Shown in pieces: positions 1 through 5,418 of a DNA stretch of 5,418 bases. The position numbers were made by a program, and so were the translations under genes. The stretch's first letter is position 1; every line of letters starts with the position of its first letter. The stretch is taken from contig JAHELX010000455.1 in the NCBI GenBank assembly GCA_024643945.1, forward strand, positions 1-5,418, written 5' to 3'. Source of the DNA: Anaerolineales bacterium. Its GTDB lineage: Bacteria > Chloroflexota > Anaerolineae > 4572-78 > NAK82. The notes under the pieces are model-generated. The model searched no databases, had not been told where the DNA came from, and was given only the letters and a program-made list of their open reading frames with translations.

Positions 1-81
1 GTCCTGCCTGCACCTGTCGGCGCGGCACAGGTGGCTCCGCCACGCGGGCCAGGGTGCCTGCGCCTCAGGTGCAGGCAGGAC
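1..81. repeat. Long imperfect palindrome (REP/MITE-like)
   Basis: Positions 1-16 are the exact reverse complement of 66-81 (16 of 16). Inside this stem, GGCGC at 19-23 pairs with GCGCC at 60-64, 24-28 pairs with 54-58, and the tip is a GTGGC/GCCAC hairpin at 31-43 with a 3-base loop. The whole 81 bp can therefore fold into one long interrupted stem. CAGGTG also recurs at 28-33, 66-71 and 85-90. The left arm starts at base 1 of the window, so the element may be longer. It lies in the open frame of the flavodoxin gene beyond the recognisable domain. There is no T-tract on either side, so an ordinary intrinsic terminator is less likely than a dispersed palindromic repeat. Confidence 0.7.
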
Positions 82-621
82 GGGCAGGTGGCCGGGCGAG
101 AGAAGCTTCGTGGCCAGGTTGCTCGCCCAGATACAGATCGTTGTCCAATCCCGCACGTCGCTGGCCGGCGCATTATGCAGTGGACTGGCTGGCAAACTGG
201 CAATGAAACTATCGGGGAAGCGTAACTTCGCCGGGTCGAACTTGCCGCCAAATACTTCAAGTGCGACCGGCGTAAGCCAGGGAAACTTCGCCAGATCTTT
301 CTCAAGCATCGCGCGCGAACCCTGCCACTCCTTGTCATCAGTGGGATCATGAAATGGGCCGAGCGCGAAGATTGCCACCGGCCTCTGGGTGAGGGCTTCC
401 TGGTGCCGGGATAGAAAACGCTGCGCGTCCTTGTGCCAGCGCCCGATGTAGAGCGGCGCCCCCAGCACGACCGCGCTGTATTCTGCAAGGGTCCGCACTT
501 TCCGCATGGGCTGAAGATCGACCGCAAGCCCACCTTCGCGCAGCGTCGCCGCGACTGCCTCAGCCACTTCCTGTGTTGAGCCATACTTAGAAGCATAAGC
601 CACTAGAACTTTTTCTTCCAT
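1..621 (-). CDS. Flavodoxin-domain protein, 3' end beyond the window
   Basis: This is a predicted cytoplasmic FMN-binding electron-transfer protein of the short flavodoxin-domain type, distantly like HemG-type flavodoxins; its redox partner is unknown. The frame is open for 207 codons from ATG at 621 to the window edge without a stop. Residues 4-10 form the first beta strand, and SKYGSTQ (11-17) is the FMN phosphate loop followed by helix 1. The strand-loop VVLGAPLYIGRW (51-62) and AIFALGP (83-89) match the flavin-contacting segments of the family. The domain appears to end near WASNLATKLL (165-174), which fits a usual length of about 170-180 residues. From residue 181 on, the reading frame runs through a palindromic element (1-81), so the Arg/Cys-rich tail is probably not original flavodoxin sequence. 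The start is supported by an AAAGGAAGG ribosome site 9 nt upstream. The gene is divergent from the LAL regulator, which may control it. The family call is strong; the reaction is unknown. Confidence 0.85.
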   Translation of the reverse strand, partial: MEEKVLVAYASKYGSTQEVAEAVAATLREGGLAVDLQPMRKVRTLAEYSAVVLGAPLYIGRWHKDAQRFLSRHQEALTQRPVAIFALGPFHDPTDDKEWQGSRAMLEKDLAKFPWLTPVALEVFGGKFDPAKLRFPDSFIASLPASPLHNAPASDVRDWTTICIWASNLATKLLSPGHLPVLPAPEAQAPWPAWRSHLCRADRCRQD

Positions 622-630
622 CTGAATAGT

Positions 631-639
631 CCTTCCTTT
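631..639 (-). promoter_or_regulatory. Ribosome binding site of the flavodoxin gene
   Basis: The minus strand reads AAAGGAAGG here, 9 nt before the ATG at 619-621. This purine-rich Shine-Dalgarno-like site fixes the start of the flavodoxin-domain gene. Confidence 0.7.
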
Positions 640-676
640 GTAAAATGCCAAATTTTCACTCTGACTACATCTTAGC

Positions 677-705
677 ATTAACCCACTCCCCGCGTCATCT
701 ATCAA
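677..705 (-). promoter_or_regulatory. Candidate sigma70-type promoter for the flavodoxin gene
   Basis: On the minus strand TTGATA (705-700, five of six consensus bases) is followed after 17 bp by GTTAAT (682-677, four of six). Transcription would start near 670, giving a leader of about 50 nt. The -35 box lies inside the left copy of the inverted repeat (699-726), so a protein bound there could control it. This is a by-eye prediction only. Confidence 0.4.
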
Positions 706-726
706 AGGTTAGATTCCAGGTTATAT
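699..726 (+). repeat. Left copy of the inverted repeat flanking the regulator gene
   Basis: The reverse complement of this 28-bp stretch matches 3574-3601 at 23 of 28 positions without gaps. Read on the minus strand it contains ATATAACC and then AATCTAACC, with the two ATMTAAC units 12 bp apart, and ends outward in GATAG. It overlaps the divergent promoter candidates of the flavodoxin and regulator genes. Similarity stops abruptly at 699 on the outer side. Confidence 0.7.
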
Positions 727-727
727 T
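699..727 (+). promoter_or_regulatory. Weak candidate promoter for the LAL regulator
   Basis: On the plus strand TATATT (722-727) resembles a -10 box. CTATCA (699-704) sits 17 bp upstream but matches the -35 consensus at only three of six bases, which is what one expects of an activator-dependent promoter. The leader would be about 50-55 nt. The -35 regions of the two divergent promoters overlap, and both fall within the repeat at 699-726. The rest of the 622-786 intergenic region shows no small gene or RNA structure that I can support. Confidence 0.3.
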
Positions 728-786
728 TATTACAGACTGCTTCATCTCGTTGAAATCGCCATGATCGCCGGGTTGGGGTAGAATGA

Positions 787-3579
787 GTGTTGATGATGGA
801 CACCCTGGCTTCACCCCTCATTCTCACCAAGCTACGCGTGCCCGCGGTGCGGGCGCGCGTCATCCCACGCACGCATCTTGTTGAGCGGCTCAGCGCCGAG
901 ACTGATACAGGTCTTATTCTGGTTTGCGCGCCTGCCGGGTACGGTAAAACCACGCTTTTGGCGGAGTGGTCCCAGTCCTTACTGCAAAATGGGGTCGCCG
1001 TCGCCTGGTATGCAATTGACTCGAGCGACGATGACCCGATCCCCTTCGGTTCCTATCTCGTCGCCAGCTTGATGCAAGCCCTTGGCCCGATGTCCGAGCT
1101 GGCGCACATCGCCCAGCTCCTGCGGTCCTCGCCCGAGATTGACCTGCAGAGAATCCTGCCGGCCGTCATCAACGCCGTTGTTTCGAGTGACCGAGACTGT
1201 GTGTTGATTCTTGACGACTATCACCTGGTCGGCGCCCCGGCCATTCACACTGCGATTGCCTTTCTCCTGGAGCGTCTCCCGGAGAACATGCACATCGCCA
1301 TCGGAAGCCGCTCGGACCCGCCGCTGCCACCCCCTGGCACTGCGCCTGCGCGCAGCGCAGGGGCAAGTGTGGCCCGCCTGCGTGTGCAGGGACAACTGAT
1401 CGAGATTCGCGCCGCCGATCTCCGATTCACAACGGATGAAACGGCGCTATTCCTGAACGAGGTGATGCGGCTCGAGCTTTCGCCAGAGATGGTAACTGCG
1501 CTCGACGCGCGCACCGAGGGGTGGATTGCCGGGTTGCAACTGGCCGCGCTTTCCTTGTCCGGTCGTTCGGACAAAGAGAGCTTTATCTCTTCCTTCACCG
1601 GCAGCCATCGCTATCTGGTTGAATATCTGCTTGAAGAAGTGGTCAGTCGCCAGTCGGAGGAGGTGCAGTCGTTTCTCCTGTCTACATCCATCCTTGAGCG
1701 CCTGTGCGGTCCCTTGTGCGACGCCATCTTGGGTGGGCCCTTGGGCAGTGAGGCAGTTCTCCAGCGACTGGAGCAGGCAAACCTCTTTGTGGTGGCCCTC
1801 GACGACCAGGGCTACTGGTACCGCTACCACCATCTCTTTCGAGATTTCCTGCAAACCCGGCTCCTCAAGACCCAGCCGGAGCGCGTGGCCGCGCTGCACC
1901 GTGCGGCCAGTGAGTGGCACGCAGCACACGGCTCCTTGCGCGAAGCGGTCCAGCATGCACTTCAGACCCAGGATTGGACCTATGCGGCGGCTTTAGTCGA
2001 GCAGCACGGCGTCTCGATGATGATGCACAGCGAATTTTCGACCGTCTACGAGTGGTGCGCGGCTTTCCCGGAGGAGGTGATGCGGGTGCATCCGGCGCTC
2101 TGCCTCTTTCAGAGTAACGCCTTGGTGCTCGGATATCGCCGGCAGAACCGGGGCAGGATTGAAGAGCGGTTGCAGATGGTCGAGCAGGCGGCGGCTGCGC
2201 TGGAGGACAGGCAGCTTGCTCATTTGCTCATCGGCCAGGCCGCCGCCACCCGTACTGTTCTGGCGGCGATGACTCAGGACCCGGCCGTTGACCCCCGAGA
2301 ACAGTTCGCCCTCGCGCAGAGAGCGCTTGATTTGTTGTCCGAGGATGATCCCGCCCGTTCGGCTATTATGCTTACGATCGGCTATGCTCACATGGCGCTT
2401 CACGACGCTGTCGCGGGATACCAGGCCATGGAAGAGGCCAGGCAATTGTCGCTCACAAGTCAAAATTATTTTGGGGTTGTGGAGGCTACTTTTCACCAGG
2501 CGCGCCTGGCTCACAACCAGGGGCAATTGCGCCGCGCTGCGGAGATCTGCCGGCAAGGCAAGGCAGACATTGCGGCAGTGTTAGCCTACCCCGATCAAGA
2601 ACTGCCCGCGGTGGGGTGCCTGGACATTGCGCTGGGCTGCATACTCCTGGAGCAGGATAGACTGGAAGAGGCGGAACAGGACCTCCTGCGCGGTCTCGAT
2701 CGTATCTGGGGGATGAATCCCTATTACCAGATGACGGCGTGTGTGGCGCTGTTTCGCCTGCGTGAGATCCAGGACCGCCCGGCAGAGGCGGTGGAATTCC
2801 TCTCGCGCCTGGAAGAGACGTGGCCTGATTTTGCTTTTTGTGCGCGTGCACTGCGGGTCATGCATGCCTTGCGGGCCGCAGCGGACGATCCAGGCATACT
2901 GGCACAAGCAACTTCCTGGTGCCAGACCTCCTCACCTTCCCCCGGCGAGGATATGCCCCCGCCAGGAATGGGTCCTTTGGGGGCCGCCGAGGCCTACTAT
3001 CTGGCCTATCTTGCCTGGGCCCGCGCCCAGATTGCCACCGGCAATGCGCAGGCAGCATGGTCCTACCTGGAACGGCAGCTTGACCTGGCCGAGGCCCATG
3101 GCCTGACGAACCGCGTAATTGAACTTTCCCTACTAGAGGCTCAGGCCAGGCGAGCACAAGGCGACAATAAACGCACCTGGGTAGCCCTCGAGCGTGCGCT
3201 GGTGGCCGCGCAGCCCGAAGGCTATTTACGCATCTTTGACCAGGGGGCAGCTCTCAACCGGTTGCTCGTCGAAGCCGCCAATCGCGGCATCTCCCGCGAT
3301 TACGTGGGGCGGATATTGGACGTCATCGGCATGCCGGGCGCAGCGGCCCGCTCCTCTCAGGCACCCTACCTGGAATCTGGCGAACATCTTACCGGACGCG
3401 AGCTGGAGGTGCTGCGCCTCATGGCTCAGGGGGCTTCGAACCTTGAGATTGCAGAGCAACTCGTGATCACGGTGGGGACGGTCAAAAGCCATATTAACCA
3501 TATTCTCGGGAAGCTGGATGCCCATAACCGGACCGAAGCAGTTGCGCGGGCGCGAGGATTGGGCTTGCTCGATATCTAA
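787..3579 (+). CDS. LAL/MalT-type LuxR-family transcriptional regulator
   Basis: This is a large ATP-binding LuxR (LAL) regulator of 930 residues, the usual length for MalT-like proteins. Proteins of this kind are known to couple ATP and inducer binding to oligomerisation and DNA binding; the inducer here is unknown. The Walker A motif is APAGYGKTT (48-56, K54) and Walker B is VLILDDYH (139-146). A sensor-like segment IGSRSDPP follows at 172-179, then [15 protein letters not shown] (241-255). The winged-helix signature [11 protein letters not shown] is at 345-355, and [13 protein letters not shown] (370-382) opens a long helical TPR-like region to about 850. The C-terminal LuxR helix-turn-helix spans about 867-930, with LTGRELEVL at 868-876 and the recognition helix around [16 protein letters not shown]. 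Residues 182-194 (Pro/Ala/Gly-rich) are an apparent insertion. The GTG start at 787 is favoured by GGGG 8 nt upstream; ATG at 793 or 796 is possible. The last codon and the stop lie inside the right inverted repeat. Confidence 0.93.
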   Translation: MLMMDTLASPLILTKLRVPAVRARVIPRTHLVERLSAETDTGLILVCAPAGYGKTTLLAEWSQSLLQNGVAVAWYAIDSSDDDPIPFGSYLVASLMQALGPMSELAHIAQLLRSSPEIDLQRILPAVINAVVSSDRDCVLILDDYHLVGAPAIHTAIAFLLERLPENMHIAIGSRSDPPLPPPGTAPARSAGASVARLRVQGQLIEIRAADLRFTTDETALFLNEVMRLELSPEMVTALDARTEGWIAGLQLAALSLSGRSDKESFISSFTGSHRYLVEYLLEEVVSRQSEEVQSFLLSTSILERLCGPLCDAILGGPLGSEAVLQRLEQANLFVVALDDQGYWYRYHHLFRDFLQTRLLKTQPERVAALHRAASEWHAAHGSLREAVQHALQTQDWTYAAALVEQHGVSMMMHSEFSTVYEWCAAFPEEVMRVHPALCLFQSNALVLGYRRQNRGRIEERLQMVEQAAAALEDRQLAHLLIGQAAATRTVLAAMTQDPAVDPREQFALAQRALDLLSEDDPARSAIMLTIGYAHMALHDAVAGYQAMEEARQLSLTSQNYFGVVEATFHQARLAHNQGQLRRAAEICRQGKADIAAVLAYPDQELPAVGCLDIALGCILLEQDRLEEAEQDLLRGLDRIWGMNPYYQMTACVALFRLREIQDRPAEAVEFLSRLEETWPDFAFCARALRVMHALRAAADDPGILAQATSWCQTSSPSPGEDMPPPGMGPLGAAEAYYLAYLAWARAQIATGNAQAAWSYLERQLDLAEAHGLTNRVIELSLLEAQARRAQGDNKRTWVALERALVAAQPEGYLRIFDQGAALNRLLVEAANRGISRDYVGRILDVIGMPGAAARSSQAPYLESGEHLTGRELEVLRLMAQGASNLEIAEQLVITVGTVKSHINHILGKLDAHNRTEAVARARGLGLLDI
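1334..1398 (+). repeat. Imperfect tandem duplication inside the regulator gene, copies in different frames
   Basis: Copy 1 (1334-1369, 36 nt) and copy 2 (1369-1398, 30 nt) align at 24 of 30 positions once two 3-nt gaps are allowed. Copy 2 is in frame and encodes [10 protein letters not shown], the expected family sequence after SDPPLP. Copy 1 would encode [12 protein letters not shown] in its matching frame, but the gene reads it one base off, as a Pro/Ala/Gly-rich stretch. A GC palindrome (1340-1360, with core TGCGCGCA) lies inside copy 1. The result is about 13 extra residues (182-194) in the ATPase domain, with the frame kept afterwards. Confidence 0.55.
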
Positions 3580-3601
3580 CCCGAAATCTAACTTTAGATA
3601 G
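3574..3601 (+). repeat. Right copy of the inverted repeat flanking the regulator gene
   Basis: This copy matches the reverse complement of 699-726 at 23 of 28 bases. It has ATCTAACC at 3574-3581 and ATCTAAC again at 3586-3592, 12 bp apart, and ends in GATAG at 3597-3601. It supplies the last sense codon (ATC) and the TAA stop of the regulator gene, and fills most of the 31-bp gap to the convergent exported-protein gene. A short ATCTAA-CT-TTAGAT palindrome (3586-3599) lies inside it. Confidence 0.7.
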
Positions 3602-3610
3602 CGGAACATC

Positions 3611-4372
3611 TCACCAGGTCCGCTGGAAGGTGATCTCGTACGAGTAATGCCCCCAGCACAGGGAGTTGGTGCCCACCCGGTTGGGGTCGGCGCGGCGCGC
3701 CAGGCACTCCTCCGCGCTCGCACAATAATGCGCCCCGATCAGCCAGGGAATGGGGATCTCCCAATCGTTGGTGCTCATCACCGGGCTGAGCTCGCTGGTG
3801 ACCGGGCGCCCGGCGCCGGTGTCCTCCACCACCATCAGGCGATAGCCGTTCATGTGCAGATCGTACACGGCGTGGCCCGGCCCCTTTTCGCCGCTGATGT
3901 GGCGCGGGTTGTTGAAGGGATCGCCGATGACCACCCCGTCCAGCGGGTTGCCGGCGGCGTCGATGACCCACACGTAGATCTGGTGACCATAGCCGCAGCC
4001 GATCACCGTGCCATCCTGGCTCACCCCGCCATTTTCCTCGTTGGTCCACATACGCTGCTGGACGACGACGAAGTCATAAGGAGGCGGTGTGGGGGTGGGG
4101 ATGCCAGTGGGAAGCAGAGGCGTGCCGGTAGGCGTGCGAGTGGGGGAATGGCTGGGGAGCGGGATGGGCGTGGCGCTGGGGATCGGCGTCGGAGTGTGGG
4201 TGGCGGGCGCCGGCACCGGCGTCCTCGTCTGGGTGGCCGTCACCAGGATGACGATGGGCGTGGCCGTGGGCGGAATCAGCCTGGCGATGGGCGCCAGCGC
4301 GCAGCACTCGATCGCCAGCAACGTGGCCAGCGCCAGGCCTACTATTGGCAGCGACGGCATCCTGGGCTGCAT
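3611..4372 (-). CDS. Exported protein with Thr/Pro-rich linker and unknown C-terminal domain
   Basis: This is a 253-residue protein of unknown function, predicted to be secreted or membrane-anchored. After ATG at 4372, residues 5-30 are hydrophobic (SLPIVGLALATLLAIECCAL) and act as a signal peptide or anchor. The Cys pair follows Glu and does not make a good lipobox. Residues 34-98 form a Thr/Pro-rich linker with TPTP and TPTPPP units, common in surface proteins of Chloroflexota. The globular part (99-253) starts YDFVVVQQRMWTNEENGG. It has a beta-rich IYVWVIDAAGNPLDGVVIGD stretch resembling Ig-like or carboxypeptidase-regulatory folds, and ends with LCWGHYSYEITFQRTW. Its four cysteines (126, 217, 223, 239) could form disulfides outside the cell. 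The start at 4372 is preferred over TTG at 4387 because GAGGAG lies 5 nt upstream and would be inside the longer version. The gene has its own promoter and converges with the regulator. Confidence 0.8.
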   Translation of the reverse strand: MQPRMPSLPIVGLALATLLAIECCALAPIARLIPPTATPIVILVTATQTRTPVPAPATHTPTPIPSATPIPLPSHSPTRTPTGTPLLPTGIPTPTPPPYDFVVVQQRMWTNEENGGVSQDGTVIGCGYGHQIYVWVIDAAGNPLDGVVIGDPFNNPRHISGEKGPGHAVYDLHMNGYRLMVVEDTGAGRPVTSELSPVMSTNDWEIPIPWLIGAHYCASAEECLARRADPNRVGTNSLCWGHYSYEITFQRTW

Positions 4373-4377
4373 GGCAT

Positions 4378-4383
4378 CTCCTC
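4378..4383 (-). promoter_or_regulatory. Ribosome binding site of the exported-protein gene
   Basis: GAGGAG on the minus strand ends 5 nt before the ATG at 4370-4372. It decides for this ATG against the upstream in-frame TTG at 4385-4387. Confidence 0.7.
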
Positions 4384-4416
4384 GCAACAGGGCAGAGTCT
4401 GGTCACGACCCAAGAG

Positions 4417-4425
4417 ATTATACCA
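4417..4425 (-). promoter_or_regulatory. Extended -10 promoter of the exported-protein gene
   Basis: The minus strand reads TGGTATAAT, which is a perfect TATAAT box with the extended TGn element. No good -35 box is seen 17 bp upstream (AAGCAA at 4445-4440), as is usual for extended -10 promoters. The start would be near 4410, giving a leader of about 38 nt. The -35 region overlaps the stop codon of the upstream gene remnant. Confidence 0.65.
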
Positions 4426-4443
4426 CGCTCTCTCCCAAATTGC

Positions 4444-4689
4444 TTAGTGGGAGCGGGTTTCCTGGTAGGCATCGATGCGCGTGGACGTCCACAGGGCATA
4501 CACCCCTTCCCCGTGAAAGTCACCCACGTCGCCGCCGTGAGTGGTGAAATAAAAGATGCCGTCCCCATTGACCGCTTTGAGCTCGTCTACCGTCGCATCT
4601 CCGCCCGCAAGTTGGTAACCATTCGCGCTGAGCCAGGACTCTAGCTTCGCCCGGGTCTCCGCAGAGCTTGTTAGGAAAATAGTTTGGTT
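4444..4689 (-). pseudogene. 3' remnant of a 'THGG' protein gene, start missing
   Basis: The minus strand has 81 protein-like sense codons ending at TAA (4444-4446). They include AETRAKLESWLSANGYQL, then VDELKAVNGDGIFYFTTHGG, and end in YALWTSTRIDAYQETRSH. The helix-strand pattern, leading to a hydrophobic strand and a His-Gly-Gly turn (H51), resembles segments of secreted Chloroflexota proteins and, loosely, the catalytic-His region of caspase-fold peptidases. That family link is an inference from memory. No ATG, GTG, TTG or CTG occurs between the upstream TAG (4690-4692) and the conserved part, and there is no ribosome site in front of ATT at 4678-4680. The 5' part of the gene therefore seems to have been lost. 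The fragment begins directly after the stop of the MFS gene and in the same frame, which suggests a deletion junction near 4690. Confidence 0.6.
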
Positions 4690-5418
4690 CTAACCTGTAC
4701 CAGACTGGTTATGGACTCGGTCGAGGGGCTCAGGCTTTTTCGGGCCCGGCTCATAGTTGCGGAAGACACGCCCATACGCCACCAGGTAAATGCCCTGGAG
4801 CACTGCGGCGACGTAGAAAGGCAGGGTGAACTGGCCGGCGTCCAACAGATAGCCGGCGATGCTCGGCCCGACCGACCGGGGCACCTGGAACGAGACGGCG
4901 TTCAGGCTGGTGGCCAGGCCACGCCGCTCGTCGCGCACCAGCCCGATGGCCAGCGCCTGGCGCGCGCCCGACGAGCCCCGGTTGAAGGCCGAGCGCAGCA
5001 GGTAGACCAGTGCGGCCAGCCAATAGACCGGCATGAGCGGTAGCAACACCAGCAAGACCAGTCCGACCAGCCGCGCCCAGATCACCGATTGGACGATGCC
5101 GATGCGCTCGGTCAGCCTTCCCGTGAGCAGGGATGAGGCTCCGGTGAGCACGAAGGTGGCGGCCATCACCGGGGCGATAGCCGCCGGCCCGATGTGGAAG
5201 CGCAGAGCAAACCAGTACGAAATGAGCGGCCCGGTCAAACCGATGGCTACGCCGTTAAAGGCATTGACAAGCACGAGCTTCTCCAGGATTTGGTTTTCCT
5301 GGCGGCGGACCTGGGCCGCACGTTGCCGCGCCTCGGGATCGTCCACCCCCTCCGGCCCACGGTATGTCTCGTGAGCCTGGCTGAGCAGCAGCAGATTACC
5401 GGCGGAGGCCAGTCCCAC
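4690..5418 (-). CDS. MFS transporter, C-terminal half (5' end beyond the window)
   Basis: This is the C-terminal half of a major facilitator superfamily permease, an inner-membrane secondary transporter with unknown substrate. 242 residues are visible up to TAG at 4690-4692, and the GTG at the edge is probably internal. A charged cytoplasmic loop (about 15-45, HETYRGPEGVDDPEARQRAA) precedes hydrophobic segments at about 49-71, 78-99, 112-143, 170-193 and 197-216, which fit TM7-12 of a 12-helix protein. GRLTERIG (100-107) is the motif-A-like loop between TM8 and TM9. ARQALAIGLVRDERRGLATSLN (152-173) and the GP-containing helix RSVGPSIAGY (181-190) match the usual second-half pattern. The protein ends in a short charged tail after FRNYEP (219-224), so its C-terminus looks complete. 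No ribosome site or promoter can be judged because the start is outside. The next unit downstream is the remnant at 4444-4689. Confidence 0.85.
   Translation of the reverse strand: MGLASAGNLLLLSQAHETYRGPEGVDDPEARQRAAQVRRQENQILEKLVLVNAFNGVAIGLTGPLISYWFALRFHIGPAAIAPVMAATFVLTGASSLLTGRLTERIGIVQSVIWARLVGLVLLVLLPLMPVYWLAALVYLLRSAFNRGSSGARQALAIGLVRDERRGLATSLNAVSFQVPRSVGPSIAGYLLDAGQFTLPFYVAAVLQGIYLVAYGRVFRNYEPGPKKPEPLDRVHNQSGTG

Noticed and set aside
1245..2556. Several minus-strand open frames opposite the regulator (ends at 1447, 1993 and others)
   Set aside because: They are shadows of the strongly supported 930-residue LAL protein and show no domain motifs or start signals.
3586..3599. ATCTAA-CT-TTAGAT palindrome as a bidirectional terminator between convergent genes
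   Set aside because: The stem is only 6 A/T-rich pairs with a 2-base loop and no T-tract. It is better explained as part of the inverted-repeat copy.
4081..4240. Repetitive GT-rich DNA considered as a tandem repeat array
   Set aside because: The periodicity comes from Thr-Pro codons of the protein linker; units vary in sequence and length.
3647..4447. Open frame of 266 codons on the plus strand
   Set aside because: It is the antisense shadow of the exported-protein gene. The translation is Gly/Arg/Val low complexity over the linker and no ribosome site precedes it.
4074..4568. Minus-strand open frame of 164 codons overlapping both the remnant and the exported-protein gene
   Set aside because: It lies in a different frame from both protein-like sequences, and the segment over the linker is His/Ala-rich low complexity.
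4670..4694. GTTAG ... CTAAC arms and a GGTTAGA match near the MFS/remnant junction, considered as a third repeat copy
   Set aside because: Only about 7 contiguous bases match the 28-bp repeat and the rest does not align, so chance is a sufficient explanation.
4684..5043. Plus-strand open frame opposite the transporter
   Set aside because: It is antisense to a clear MFS coding region in GC-rich DNA, and its protein has no recognisable pattern.

Overview
The window is GC-rich and looks like chromosomal DNA from a Chloroflexota-type bacterium (Anaerolineae or Caldilinea-like). This is an inference from gene style: a very large MalT/LAL-type LuxR regulator, an exported protein with a long Thr/Pro linker, and a 'THGG' protein fragment of a kind I associate with that phylum. 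No rRNA, tRNA, CRISPR array, transposase or recombinase gene is visible.

Left part (1-786): a flavodoxin-domain gene is read on the minus strand and runs off the left edge. Its 3' end as seen here is built from an 81-bp palindromic element at 1-81. A 165-bp intergenic region (622-786) separates it from the divergent regulator and holds back-to-back promoter candidates. Centre (787-3579): one intact 930-residue LAL regulator with an N-terminal P-loop ATPase, a helical repeat region and a C-terminal LuxR helix-turn-helix. Right part (3580-5418): three minus-strand units. In transcription order they are the C-terminal half of an MFS transporter (entering from the right edge), an 81-codon start-less gene remnant directly behind the transporter's stop codon and in the same frame, and an exported Thr/Pro-linker protein with its own extended -10 promoter, which converges on the regulator.

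The most unusual observation is an imperfect inverted repeat that brackets the regulator gene. Positions 699-726 and 3574-3601 match at 23 of 28 positions without gaps when one is reverse-complemented. The left copy lies on the divergent promoters. The right copy supplies the regulator's last codon and stop codon. Each copy contains two ATCTAAC-like units 12 bp apart. The pair could be terminal repeats of a cassette, recombination sites or regulator binding sites; the sequence does not decide between these. A second oddity is a 13-residue insertion in the regulator's ATPase domain, produced by an out-of-frame imperfect duplication at a GC palindrome.

Functionally, the regulator would sense an unknown ligand and control nearby genes, most plausibly itself and the divergent flavodoxin gene. 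No metabolic pathway linking the genes can be read from this window.
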